Origin: Maritimibacter sp. DP1N21-5
GTDB lineage: Bacteria; Pseudomonadota; Alphaproteobacteria; Rhodobacterales; Rhodobacteraceae
Length of the DNA: 64,000 nucleotides
NCBI RefSeq assembly: GCF_019218295.1
Contig: NZ_JAHUZF010000006.1
Location: 1,612,001-1,676,000 of the forward strand
Direction: 5' to 3'
Within the stretch, counting starts at the first letter, position 1. Each line of letters opens with the position of its first letter. The notes beneath the pieces are model-generated. The model searched no databases. It was not told the DNA's origin and saw only the letters and a list, made by a program, of their open reading frames with translations. Positions 15,233 through 26,941 of the stretch are shown here, in pieces. Made by a program: the position numbers and the translations under genes.

Positions 15233-16362
15233 ACGGCCTGCCGGAAGCTTGGCGCGAAGAGGCGGATGACCAGCGCCCCGACACCGATCAGCAGCACTGC
15301 GACGACCGCGATCCAGCCGACGAAAGGCACGAGGCCGACAATCGTCAGGAGCGTCGCGCCGACGAAGGCCGCGATGATCCGGTCCGCCGTGGAGTCAGGC
15401 AGCCCCTGCCCGGCGGCCTGCACCGCCCAGACTCCCAGCAGGAAGGCCCCGATCACGTAGCCCGCGATCCCGGTCAGCACGGCGAGCGCCATGGTGAAAG
15501 GTGTCAGGAGAAGGCCGATCCCCGTCATCGCCACTACCACGGTCGAGCCGATCGCTGCGGCAAGCCCCAGTGCCCCGAGCCAGAGGCTCCGCCCCGGCTG
15601 CGCGAGCGCCCCTTCGCGAAGGCTTTGCGTGAAGCGCGGCGCGACGGCGGCGAAGATCCCGGCCACCAGCGTCGTGAGGATAATGCCCCCCAAGAGCCCG
15701 CCGATCCGGGCCAGGACCGAGCGCTCTTCGACCGGCGCGTCACCGGCTTCCTCTTCCCAGCGGTCGATGCTGCGGAATTCGACCTGATTTGCCGGGGCCA
15801 CGCGTTCCGGCACGGCGATGTCGTCTGGATCCTCGGCATAGACCCGCACCGTGCCTGCAACCCGTGCATCTTCGCCCCAGATCACCTCTCCCGCAGAAAT
15901 GGCAAGATCGCCGCCGATGCTGCCATCGACCTCGACCGTTTCGCCGCCAAGGATCGCGCTACCCGCGACCGGCGCATCGAGCACGACATCGCCGCCCATG
16001 GCCCGCAGATTGCCGCTGACCGATTCGCCGATCTCCACATTGTTTCCAAGGAAGGTCCCGTTGCCGGTCACCGACCCGTCGACCTCGACCGTCATCCCCG
16101 CGGCATAGGCGTTGCCGCCGACGCGCCCGTCCAGGTCGACCGTGCGGCCGGCCAGATGGGCGGAGCCGTTGATATCCGAGCCAAGCGTCACCCGCCCACC
16201 CGCGGCAAAGACATCGCCCAGCCCTTCGTCGGAGACGGAAACGCTGCGCCCGGCCGCGAAGCGATCGCCCCCGATCTCGAACCCGCGGTCCTGCGCCATG
16301 ACCGGCGTGGACAATGGAATGGCCGCAATCAGAAGTGCGGTGAGAAATGCGAAACGTGCCAT
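15229..16362 (-). CDS. secreted bactofilin-like beta-helix protein with C-terminal membrane domain
   Basis: A 377-residue protein. After a signal peptide (1-23, ending VMAQ) it has about 150 residues of short repeats such as [25 protein letters not shown], typical of the polymer-forming bactofilin beta-helix, here on the outer side of the membrane. After a charged linker there are four or five hydrophobic segments (about 215-375). Bactofilins are normally cytoplasmic, so this form is a different layout. It is the first gene of a minus-strand operon with the lipase and perhaps the M23 peptidase. The function is not known. Confidence 0.72.
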   Translation of the reverse strand: MARFAFLTALLIAAIPLSTPVMAQDRGFEIGGDRFAAGRSVSVSDEGLGDVFAAGGRVTLGSDINGSAHLAGRTVDLDGRVGGNAYAAGMTVEVDGSVTGNGTFLGNNVEIGESVSGNLRAMGGDVVLDAPVAGSAILGGETVEVDGSIGGDLAISAGEVIWGEDARVAGTVRVYAEDPDDIAVPERVAPANQVEFRSIDRWEEEAGDAPVEERSVLARIGGLLGGIILTTLVAGIFAAVAPRFTQSLREGALAQPGRSLWLGALGLAAAIGSTVVVAMTGIGLLLTPFTMALAVLTGIAGYVIGAFLLGVWAVQAAGQGLPDSTADRIIAAFVGATLLTIVGLVPFVGWIAVVAVLLIGVGALVIRLFAPSFRQAV

Positions 16363-16438
16363 GATGTGTCCCTTCTTCGTCCGTGATCCTCACATAGGGA
16401 AGCGATGCGATGGTTTTAAGACGACGGCACGCCGCACG

Positions 16439-16468
16439 AAAGAAAAGGGCCGGGCAATCGCCCGACCC
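16439..16468 (-). terminator. Rho-independent terminator after groEL
   Basis: On the minus strand a 9-bp stem (16460-16468 with 16447-16455, one wobble pair) with a 4-nt loop is followed by TTTTCTTTC, about 80 bp after the groEL stop codon. Confidence 0.88.
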
Positions 16469-16549
16469 TTCCCTTTTCTCGGTGGCCGTCCGGGGCATGG
16501 CGCACCGCGCCCCGGTCAAGCCGCTGACCCGCCGAAGCGGACCGGCGTC

Positions 16550-18193
<1,644 letters not shown>

Positions 18194-18229
18194 CTAAGTC
18201 TGAAATTTCGTGTGAGAACCGGCGACGGA

Positions 18230-18517
18230 TCAGGCGATGATGCCCATGATGTCGGATTCTTTCATGATCAGCATTTCTTTACCGTCGAGCGTGATTTCAG
18301 TGCCCGACCATTTGCCAAAGAGGATGCGGTCGCCTTCCTTGACGTCCAGCGCGATGCGCTCGCCGTCTTCGTCCTTGGCACCGGCGCCAACGGCAACGAC
18401 TTTGCCTTCTGCGGGTTTTTCCTTGGCGCTGTCGGGGATGATCAGGCCGCCCTTGGTTTTTTCTTCGCTCTCGACGCGTTCCACGAGAACGCGGTCATGA
18501 AGGGGAGTAAATGCCAT
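18230..18517 (-). CDS. groS: co-chaperonin GroES (Cpn10)
   Basis: Lid of the GroEL chamber. 95 residues with the mobile-loop region ([20 protein letters not shown]) and the conserved [11 protein letters not shown] and [13 protein letters not shown] segments. First gene of the groESL operon. Transcription starts from a promoter at 18598-18626 and passes through a CIRCE operator, so HrcA repression is expected. Confidence 0.99.
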   Translation of the reverse strand: MAFTPLHDRVLVERVESEEKTKGGLIIPDSAKEKPAEGKVVAVGAGAKDEDGERIALDVKEGDRILFGKWSGTEITLDGKEMLIMKESDIMGIIA

Positions 18518-18563
18518 CTCTGAGGCTCCTCAACTCGGTTGTCTCTAGCGGGGCCGCGGCCCC

Positions 18564-18590
18564 TTAGCACTCACGTCCGGCGAGTGCTAA
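18564..18590. promoter_or_regulatory. CIRCE operator (HrcA binding site)
   Basis: Perfect CIRCE: TTAGCACTC, 9-nt spacer, GAGTGCTAA. It lies between the groES promoter and start codon, which by known HrcA biology means repression relieved by heat shock. Confidence 0.98.
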
Positions 18591-18597
18591 CGACGCA

Positions 18598-18626
18598 TAG
18601 CTAGGAGGTGGTCACGGGCCTGTCAA
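18598..18626 (-). promoter_or_regulatory. sigma70 promoter of groESL
   Basis: On the minus strand TTGACA (18621-18626) and TAGCTA (18598-18603) are spaced by 17 bp, immediately upstream of CIRCE. The -35 is perfect. No clear RpoH promoter was identified by eye. Confidence 0.85.
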
Positions 18627-18747
18627 CGACTTGTGTCGGGAAATTTTTGCGCGCCTCGGAACTTTTTTGCCTCGGGCGCACCAGGCGCGTTGCGCCACGC
18701 CTGACAGGTGGGGATAGTGGTCGCATATTTCAAAGAGGATCTTTCAA

Positions 18748-19194
18748 ATGCGCCGAATTTTGCTCCCCCTTTGCCTGCTTCCCCTGCCCGTGATGGCACA
18801 GGACGAAGAGGTTCACCCCTACACCAAGTCCAACATCGCCCCCGTCACCCTGGGCGTGCGGGACGAGGCCGAGGACGGCTGCTGGACCAACGCCGCCGCG
18901 GCCCCCGCGCTGGCCAAGGCGGCGCTCGAGGCGGCGGGAATCGCCTATACCGACGATCCGGCGGCGGCGAAGACCACCCTGTTTCTGTTTGTCGACACTT
19001 CGCGCGACGGCGGCTGCTACGGCAACATCACCATCGACCTGCGCGGCGATGTGACATGGGACGGACATGCCGTGCGCGCGGTGTTGCGGGACGCGGGGGC
19101 GAACTTCAAAGGCGTGGACAGCCTGAACCCCGTCATCCCACAAGTGCTCGACCATTTCGTGGGCAACCAACTGGGGGCCTTTCCGGCGAACTGA
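18748..19194 (+). CDS. small secreted protein of unknown function
   Basis: A 148-residue protein with a clear signal peptide (MRRILLPLCLLPLPVMAQ). The mature part of about 130 residues has two cysteines (in DGCWTN and GGCYGN) that may form a disulfide. No family is recognised. The start is supported by AAAGAGGA about 10 nt upstream. It is divergent from groESL and stands alone; the next gene begins 95 bp later on the same strand. Confidence 0.72.
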   Translation: MRRILLPLCLLPLPVMAQDEEVHPYTKSNIAPVTLGVRDEAEDGCWTNAAAAPALAKAALEAAGIAYTDDPAAAKTTLFLFVDTSRDGGCYGNITIDLRGDVTWDGHAVRAVLRDAGANFKGVDSLNPVIPQVLDHFVGNQLGAFPAN

Positions 19195-19289
19195 GCAAGT
19201 CCGCCCGGGTGCCGCGACCGCTCGGACCCCACGTCACGGTTGCCCGGGTCCCTCTGGACGAGGATGTTCGCCAGTGACAGGAGACCGCC

Positions 19290-19769
19290 ATGAACCACGC
19301 CACCCGCCCTTCGGACCTTCCCACCCCTGACGAGGCACTCGCCGTCTCGGGGCTCGTCTATATGCAGAAGATGCTCGCGGGCGAATTCGCCGGACCGCCC
19401 ATCGCGAAGCTCATGAACTATCGGCTCTTTTCGGTGGAGCCGGGCCGTATCGTGTTTCGCGGCAGTCCCACCTTCGAGGTCTGCAATCCCATGGGCACCG
19501 TGCACGGCGGCTGGTACGGCACGCTCCTGGACAGCGCCATGGCGTGCGCCGTGATGACGCTGGTGCCGCAGGGATCGAGCTACACGACTCTGGAATACAA
19601 GGTGAACATCATCCGTTCCATCCCGCTCGGAACCGAGATCGAGGCCATCGGCACGAGCCAGCATGGCGGGCGCTCGACCGGTGTGGCCAATGGGGAGATC
19701 CGGGGGGTCGAAGACGGCCGTCTTTATGCCACGGGATCGACCACATGCATCGTCATGAAGGTCGCCTGA
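19290..19769 (+). CDS. PaaI-type hotdog thioesterase
   Basis: A 159-residue hotdog-fold protein likely to hydrolyse an acyl-CoA thioester. The segment NPMGTVHGGWYGTLLDSAMACAV matches the PaaI/YigI signature, with the catalytic acidic residue probably in LLDSA, followed by the typical TTLEYKVNIIRSIPLGT strand. The acyl group is unknown. Its 3' end overlaps the convergent DUF2235 gene by 17 bp. AGGAG (GACAGGAGACC) lies just upstream of the ATG. Confidence 0.88.
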   Translation: MNHATRPSDLPTPDEALAVSGLVYMQKMLAGEFAGPPIAKLMNYRLFSVEPGRIVFRGSPTFEVCNPMGTVHGGWYGTLLDSAMACAVMTLVPQGSSYTTLEYKVNIIRSIPLGTEIEAIGTSQHGGRSTGVANGEIRGVEDGRLYATGSTTCIVMKVA

Positions 19770-21168
19770 GCCAGCTTGCGCGACGGAAAATCCCGCCACC
19801 CGGGGCCGGTTGCGACGCGTCCGCTGCGGTCGTGACCGGCGCAATAGCGTCCGGGGTCAGCGGCTCCGGCACCGGCAGGTCCGCAGCAGGAGACACTATG
19901 CCCGAAAGATCGTCGGCCCCATGCGCTTGCGCCTCCGCCGCGCCGGGATCGCGACGACCGGGCCTCATAGCCCCCGCCAGACCGAGCCCCTGCTCCACCC
20001 AACGTGCCCAGCCCGCGCTGGGAAGCGGCTCTCTCGCCGCCGTGCCTGCCCCGTCACGGTCGGCTTCGGTGTCGCTGGCGGGCGGGTCAGCGCCGAAGAC
20101 ATCCGAACCGTTTTCCCACTCGCGTTCCGACGGGTCCTCGCCCCGCCGACGACGGCGCCGGTAGACGAACATCTTGGCCCAGCCCCGCCATGTCCCGAAG
20201 CGCGGCGCGCCGTCGTCATAGGGGAAGCGGTCCTGCCAGCCCTCGGGCAAGGGCAGCCCCGCGACCTCGGCTCGGTCGAGCATCCAGACCAACGACAGGT
20301 TGGCGAGCGGTCGCGCCGCGTGGAAACCGCCCAATTGGCCGCCCACGTCGCCGTGACTGCCGGGGAACCAGACCTGCTCCACATGGCCCGGCACATCGTC
20401 GGTGGCGCTCCAGAGCACCGGTGCATAGGCCTCGCGCGTTTCGTCGCGGGCGAGCGCGTGGAACCCGTGCTTCACATGGGGGCCAAGCTCGGCGTCATGG
20501 AAGCGGTGGCGCGGCTCGAACAGGCGCCAGAACAGCGGCCAGGTCAGGCCCAGCGCCTTGACCGTGTCCCAGACGCAGATCGCCTCGATCTCGACTCCCT
20601 CGTGGCACAGGGCCCGGGCGAAATCCGCCGTTGCGTCAGTGACCGTCGGCTTTTCGTAATGGCGATAGGCGGAAAGCACATTGCGTTCGGTCGCATGCTC
20701 CGCCTTCAGGAGCCCGACCATGCCGACGAGCCCTGCCAGCGAGCGCACCGCGAAAGCCCCCCGCGAGTAGCCGAAAAGGAAGATCTGGTCACCGGGGCGA
20801 TAGCGGCTCGCCAGCACTCCATAGGCGCGGCGGATCTGGCGGTTGATGCCCTTGCCCGTGGCGACGCCCCAGGCGCTCTTCCATCCGCGCCACTGGATCC
20901 CCGCCTCGTAATAGACCGAGATCTTGGGCCCGCCTTTCGTGCGCCGCATCTCGTCCACGAGGCGGTAGGTCCGGCCCGCGTTCGTTTCCATCCCGTCCGT
21001 GAGGGAGGACATGGTGCCGTCGAGGATGATCACATGGATGACGGAGCCGCGCGCCGGGGTGTCGGCGCCTGCGGTGAAAACCCGGCCCCGCACCCAACGG
21101 CGCAGGCGGGTGAAACCACCGTCGGTAAGCCCATGTAGGGCGCGGTTGAGCCTGCCTTTCAGCGACAT
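19753..21168 (-). CDS. DUF2235 alpha/beta hydrolase
   Basis: A 471-residue DUF2235 protein, the family that includes type VI secretion phospholipases of the Tle1 group but also many proteins of unknown role. Visible are IILDGTMS at the first strand, the nucleophile elbow FGYSRGAFAVRSLAG, and WFPGSHGDVGG holding a probable catalytic His. The last 100 or so residues are low-complexity (Pro/Ala/Asp rich) and unlike the rest. No signal peptide and no T6SS genes nearby. It lies 16 bp after the CoxL-like gene, so it is probably the third gene of that cluster. Confidence 0.82.
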   Translation of the reverse strand: MSLKGRLNRALHGLTDGGFTRLRRWVRGRVFTAGADTPARGSVIHVIILDGTMSSLTDGMETNAGRTYRLVDEMRRTKGGPKISVYYEAGIQWRGWKSAWGVATGKGINRQIRRAYGVLASRYRPGDQIFLFGYSRGAFAVRSLAGLVGMVGLLKAEHATERNVLSAYRHYEKPTVTDATADFARALCHEGVEIEAICVWDTVKALGLTWPLFWRLFEPRHRFHDAELGPHVKHGFHALARDETREAYAPVLWSATDDVPGHVEQVWFPGSHGDVGGQLGGFHAARPLANLSLVWMLDRAEVAGLPLPEGWQDRFPYDDGAPRFGTWRGWAKMFVYRRRRRRGEDPSEREWENGSDVFGADPPASDTEADRDGAGTAAREPLPSAGWARWVEQGLGLAGAMRPGRRDPGAAEAQAHGADDLSGIVSPAADLPVPEPLTPDAIAPVTTAADASQPAPGGGIFRRASWLRRPS

Positions 21169-21184
21169 GACCCAACCCGGCGCA

Positions 21185-23470
21185 TCACTTGGCCGCCTCT
21201 ATCATCTGCCAGACCCGTTCCGGGCCGAAGGGCATCTGGGCATCGCGCACCCCGGCCTGCCAGAGCGCGTCCGACATGGCATTGCCGAAGGCCCCCATCG
21301 ACCCGACCGTGCCCGCCTCGCCACAGCCCTTCATCCCCATGACGTTGGCGGTCGAGGGAACGACTTCCGTCGTGAACCGCATGAAGGGCACGTCGTCGGC
21401 GCGCGGCATCCCGTAGTCCATGAAGGACGCCGTGAGCATCTGCCCATCTTCGTCATATGCGACCCGTTCCAGCATCAGTTGACCAATTCCCTGAACCACA
21501 CCCCCATGTACCTGACCTTCAACCAACATCGGGTTAATCAGGTTCCCGAAGTCGTCAGTGATCGTATACTTCACAATATCGGTTTTGCCGGTTTCCGGAT
21601 CAACCTCGACTTCGCAGACATGCGCCCCGTTCGGGAAGCTCCGCGCCGGCAGTTTCGCCGTCTGCGTGACCCTCAGCAGATCGTTTCGTCCCTTGGCCAG
21701 CGCGAGTGCTGCGGTGTCCAGCATGGTCGGCGTCAGGTTCGACCCCTTGATGCGGAAGACCTCGTGGTCGAAAGTGACGTCCTCGACCTCGACGCCCTCT
21801 AGCTCGGCCAGAAACGTCTTGAAGCCGGAGACGACCTCTTCGACCGCGACCAGCGTGACGTTGTTCTGCACCGTGACGGACCGCGAGCCCCCCGTGCCGC
21901 CGCCCCGCGCGATCCGGTCGCTGTCGCCCTGAACGATCTCGATCCGCTCGACCGGGATGCCGGTCTGGTCGGACAGGAACTTGGCATAAACCGTCTCGTG
22001 CCCCTGCCCGTTCGACTGGGTACCAACATAGAGCCGGGCGTGGCCGTCCACGGTGAACTCCACCGTCGCGTCTTCCTCTGGGTTGCCAAGGATCGACTCG
22101 ATATAAAAGGCGAGCCCTAGGCCCCTGAGCCGCCCCCGTTCCTCCGCCATGGCCCGCCGCCTGGTGAAACCGGCCAGATCGGATTCTTCCGAGACCCTGG
22201 CAAGGACCCGGTGAAAATCGCCCACGTCGTAGGTCTCGCCCGAGACGGTGCGATAAGGAAAATCCGCCGCCGGTATGAAGTTCTTGCGCCGCAGGTCCCA
22301 GGCATCGACGCCCAGATCCCGGGCCGCGAAATCCATCATGCGTTCCAGAAGATAGATCGCCTCGGGCCGCCCCGCGCCCCGGTAGGCATCGACCTGCGTT
22401 GTGTTGGTGTGAATGCCCCGCGCCCGTTGAAAGGCGGTCTGGATGTCGTAGACCCCGGTCAGCACGCGGGCGAAGAGGTTCGACTGGATCATCTGGCCGA
22501 ACTGGCTCGAATAGGCGCCAAGATCGGACAGGGTATCGACCTCGTAGGCGGTGATCCGGTGATCCGCGTCGAAGGCCAGCGTCGCGGTCGAGGTCAGCGC
22601 CCGCCCGGCGTTGTCCGACAGAAGCGACTCGGTCCGGTCCGACATCCAGCGCACCGGATGATCCAGCACCATCGCCGCATGGGTGAGCACGATATACTCG
22701 GGATACATCTGCGCTTTCATGCCGAAGCCGCCGCCCACATCCGGGGTCGTGACCCGCAACTGGCTCTCCTCGAGGCCCAGCGCCTTCACGATCTGCCCCT
22801 TGGGACCCCAGACACCCTGCCCCGACATGGCCAGATGAACCCGCCCCTCGGGCAATGTCTCGGCGAAGGCACCGCGCGGTTCCATCGATACGGCGAAACA
22901 ACGTGTGTCGGGGATCGTGCGGGTGACCACATGGGCGGCGCTCTTGATCGCGGCCTCGGTCGCGGCCTCGTCGCCGAGGCCAAAGTCATAGGCCACATTC
23001 CCTGAAAGCCCTTCGTGCACCTCCGGCCCGCCCGGCGCGAGGTCGAGCTTCACGGGAAGCTCGTCATAATCCACCTCGATCAACTCGGCCGCGTCGCGGG
23101 CGGCATCGAGGCTGTCGGCAACGACGAAAGCGATCGCTTCCCCCACGAAGCGCACCTTGTTACGGGCGAGCCAAGGCCGCGGAACGACCCGGCCCTTCGT
23201 CCCGTCGCGGTTTGGGGCGGCGGCCGCGAACATGCCCGACCCGATGCCCGCCTCGGCCAGGCTTTCGGCGGTGACGATCAGGTGGACCCCCTCGGATGCG
23301 CGGGCGTCCTCCACGTCCAGGGTGAACGTCGCATGTGCCATGGTGGAGCGCAGAAAATAGCCGAAATACGACTTTTCCGGCGCGATATCATCAATATACC
23401 GCCCTTCGCCTTTCAGAAACCGCACATCTTCCAGGCGTGCGAAGGGCTGGCTCTTGCCGAACTTTTGCAT
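21185..23470 (-). CDS. CoxL-like (form II) molybdenum hydroxylase large subunit
   Basis: A 761-residue xanthine dehydrogenase-family molybdopterin-binding subunit. The sequence AYRGAGR at about 362-368 is the form II signature; true CO dehydrogenase (form I) has AYxCSFR. So CO oxidation is not implied. The molybdopterin contact VGGGFGMKAQ is near 245 and the catalytic Glu is in GMKGCGEAG near 720. The FAD and [2Fe-2S] subunits usually beside it are missing here. Start at 23470 has GGGAG upstream; a longer frame to 23539 would overlap the decarboxylase. It lies 28 bp after that gene. Confidence 0.9.
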   Translation of the reverse strand: MQKFGKSQPFARLEDVRFLKGEGRYIDDIAPEKSYFGYFLRSTMAHATFTLDVEDARASEGVHLIVTAESLAEAGIGSGMFAAAAPNRDGTKGRVVPRPWLARNKVRFVGEAIAFVVADSLDAARDAAELIEVDYDELPVKLDLAPGGPEVHEGLSGNVAYDFGLGDEAATEAAIKSAAHVVTRTIPDTRCFAVSMEPRGAFAETLPEGRVHLAMSGQGVWGPKGQIVKALGLEESQLRVTTPDVGGGFGMKAQMYPEYIVLTHAAMVLDHPVRWMSDRTESLLSDNAGRALTSTATLAFDADHRITAYEVDTLSDLGAYSSQFGQMIQSNLFARVLTGVYDIQTAFQRARGIHTNTTQVDAYRGAGRPEAIYLLERMMDFAARDLGVDAWDLRRKNFIPAADFPYRTVSGETYDVGDFHRVLARVSEESDLAGFTRRRAMAEERGRLRGLGLAFYIESILGNPEEDATVEFTVDGHARLYVGTQSNGQGHETVYAKFLSDQTGIPVERIEIVQGDSDRIARGGGTGGSRSVTVQNNVTLVAVEEVVSGFKTFLAELEGVEVEDVTFDHEVFRIKGSNLTPTMLDTAALALAKGRNDLLRVTQTAKLPARSFPNGAHVCEVEVDPETGKTDIVKYTITDDFGNLINPMLVEGQVHGGVVQGIGQLMLERVAYDEDGQMLTASFMDYGMPRADDVPFMRFTTEVVPSTANVMGMKGCGEAGTVGSMGAFGNAMSDALWQAGVRDAQMPFGPERVWQMIEAAK

Positions 23471-23498
23471 AGGGGTCTCCCGCGTTTCGCGGGGCAGA

Positions 23499-24665
23499 CT
23501 ATCCCCGGGGCGCCAGATGTCCAGACGGCGACGGTGCAAGACCGCGCACGGTCACGACCTCATGTGCGCCGTAGCCGTTGAAGCCTGTGTTCGTCGCCGT
23601 GGAATAGGCACCCATGCCGTCGAAGATGAGGTAATCCTCCTCCGCCACGTCGCCCGGCAAAAGCACCTCGCCCGGCAGCCGGTCGAGGCTGTCGCAGGTC
23701 GGTCCATAGAGGACCCGGGGCGTCTTGTCGCCCAGACGCGGCGTACCGTCCGGCCCGATGGCACGGATGCGCGGATAGGGTCCCATGATCGGGATTTCCG
23801 CGAGCAGCCCGTAGATGCCGTCATTGAGGAACAACCCGCTACAGGCGCGCACCGACTTGACCCGTACGCCCACGGCGCAGGATTCCGCCACCAGCCCGCG
23901 CCCCGGCTCGCAGACAAGCGCCGGCACCACGTCGAAGGCGTCCCGGGCGGCTGCTTCGATCTCGGCGAAAATCTCTTCGAGCATCGCGCGCCCCTGCCCC
24001 CGGTCGGACGGAAATCCCCCGCCGACGTTGAGCCTTGCCAGCGTCACGCCCGCCTCCCGCGCGACCGCCGCGCAGGTTTCGATATATCGCCGCCATGCAA
24101 GCGGGTCGGTGCATTGCGTGCCGGGGTGGAAGGTCATCGAAGGCGTATGGCCGGCGTCGATGACCGCACGAAGAAGCTCCACGCAGCCATCCGGCCCCTC
24201 GCCGAACTTGGTCCCGAAGTCATAGGCCGCGCCGGTGACCGGCAACGCGAGCCGCACCGACATTTCGGCCCCCTCAGGCACCTTTTCCTGCAGCTTGGCC
24301 AACTCGCCCAGTCCGTCGACCGACCAGGACGCCACCCCGGCTTCGACCGCCATACGGATTTCGGACCGCGAGCGGACCGGGTTGTTGTAGTGGAGCACCG
24401 CCTCGGGCACGATACGCCGCACGAGCCGGATCTCGGCCGGAGAGGCGACATCGAAGGTGGTGATGCCGTTCCTTGCCAATGTCTCGATCAAGCCGGGGTT
24501 GTCGTTGGCCTTGACCGCATAGGTCACGAGTCCCGGGAATCCTTCGTTGAACCGACGCGCGGTCTGGCCGAGGGTTTCCGGCGAAAAGAAAAGGACCGGG
24601 TGGTCGGGCTCGACCGAGCGCAGAAAGTCGATCTCGCTCGCCCAGAGTCTGGAATGTCTGCTCAT
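23499..24665 (-). CDS. ornithine/lysine decarboxylase-like (fold III PLP enzyme)
   Basis: A 388-residue PLP-dependent decarboxylase of alanine-racemase fold. TYAVKAND carries the PLP Lys at residue 52, and GPTCDSLD near 315 carries the Cys/Asp typical of eukaryotic-type ornithine decarboxylase. LNVGGGFP binds the phosphate. The likely product is putrescine or cadaverine for polyamine synthesis; ornithine versus lysine cannot be decided by eye. It is divergent from a Lrp/AsnC gene 115 bp away, a possible regulator, and leads the cluster with the CoxL-like and DUF2235 genes. Confidence 0.87.
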   Translation of the reverse strand: MSRHSRLWASEIDFLRSVEPDHPVLFFSPETLGQTARRFNEGFPGLVTYAVKANDNPGLIETLARNGITTFDVASPAEIRLVRRIVPEAVLHYNNPVRSRSEIRMAVEAGVASWSVDGLGELAKLQEKVPEGAEMSVRLALPVTGAAYDFGTKFGEGPDGCVELLRAVIDAGHTPSMTFHPGTQCTDPLAWRRYIETCAAVAREAGVTLARLNVGGGFPSDRGQGRAMLEEIFAEIEAAARDAFDVVPALVCEPGRGLVAESCAVGVRVKSVRACSGLFLNDGIYGLLAEIPIMGPYPRIRAIGPDGTPRLGDKTPRVLYGPTCDSLDRLPGEVLLPGDVAEEDYLIFDGMGAYSTATNTGFNGYGAHEVVTVRGLAPSPSGHLAPRG

Positions 24666-24779
24666 GTTTCACCTGTTCGCATTGGTTTCTTTCAGCGTCC
24701 CTTGGTTTTCCGACGATTCCAACAGACACATCGGTCTTTCTGCGATAATCTGCCGACGAAACGTCAGTGAGATCGACGA

Positions 24780-26845
<2,066 letters not shown>

Positions 26846-26941
26846 GCCGGAACGGCGCAGCGGTTCCGTCCTGCCCTCGCCTCTTCCCCTTCCGGCCCCC
26901 AAAGGCTAAACCCGGCCCGACCAGAGAAAGACAGGTGACCC

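Noticed and set aside
19753..21168. Type VI secretion effector
   Set aside because: DUF2235 is shared with Tle1 effectors, but no VgrG, PAAR, immunity or T6SS gene is nearby.
21185..23470. Carbon monoxide dehydrogenase large subunit (true CoxL)
   Set aside because: The active-site loop is AYRGAGR (form II), not AYxCSFR, and the CoxM/CoxS genes are absent.
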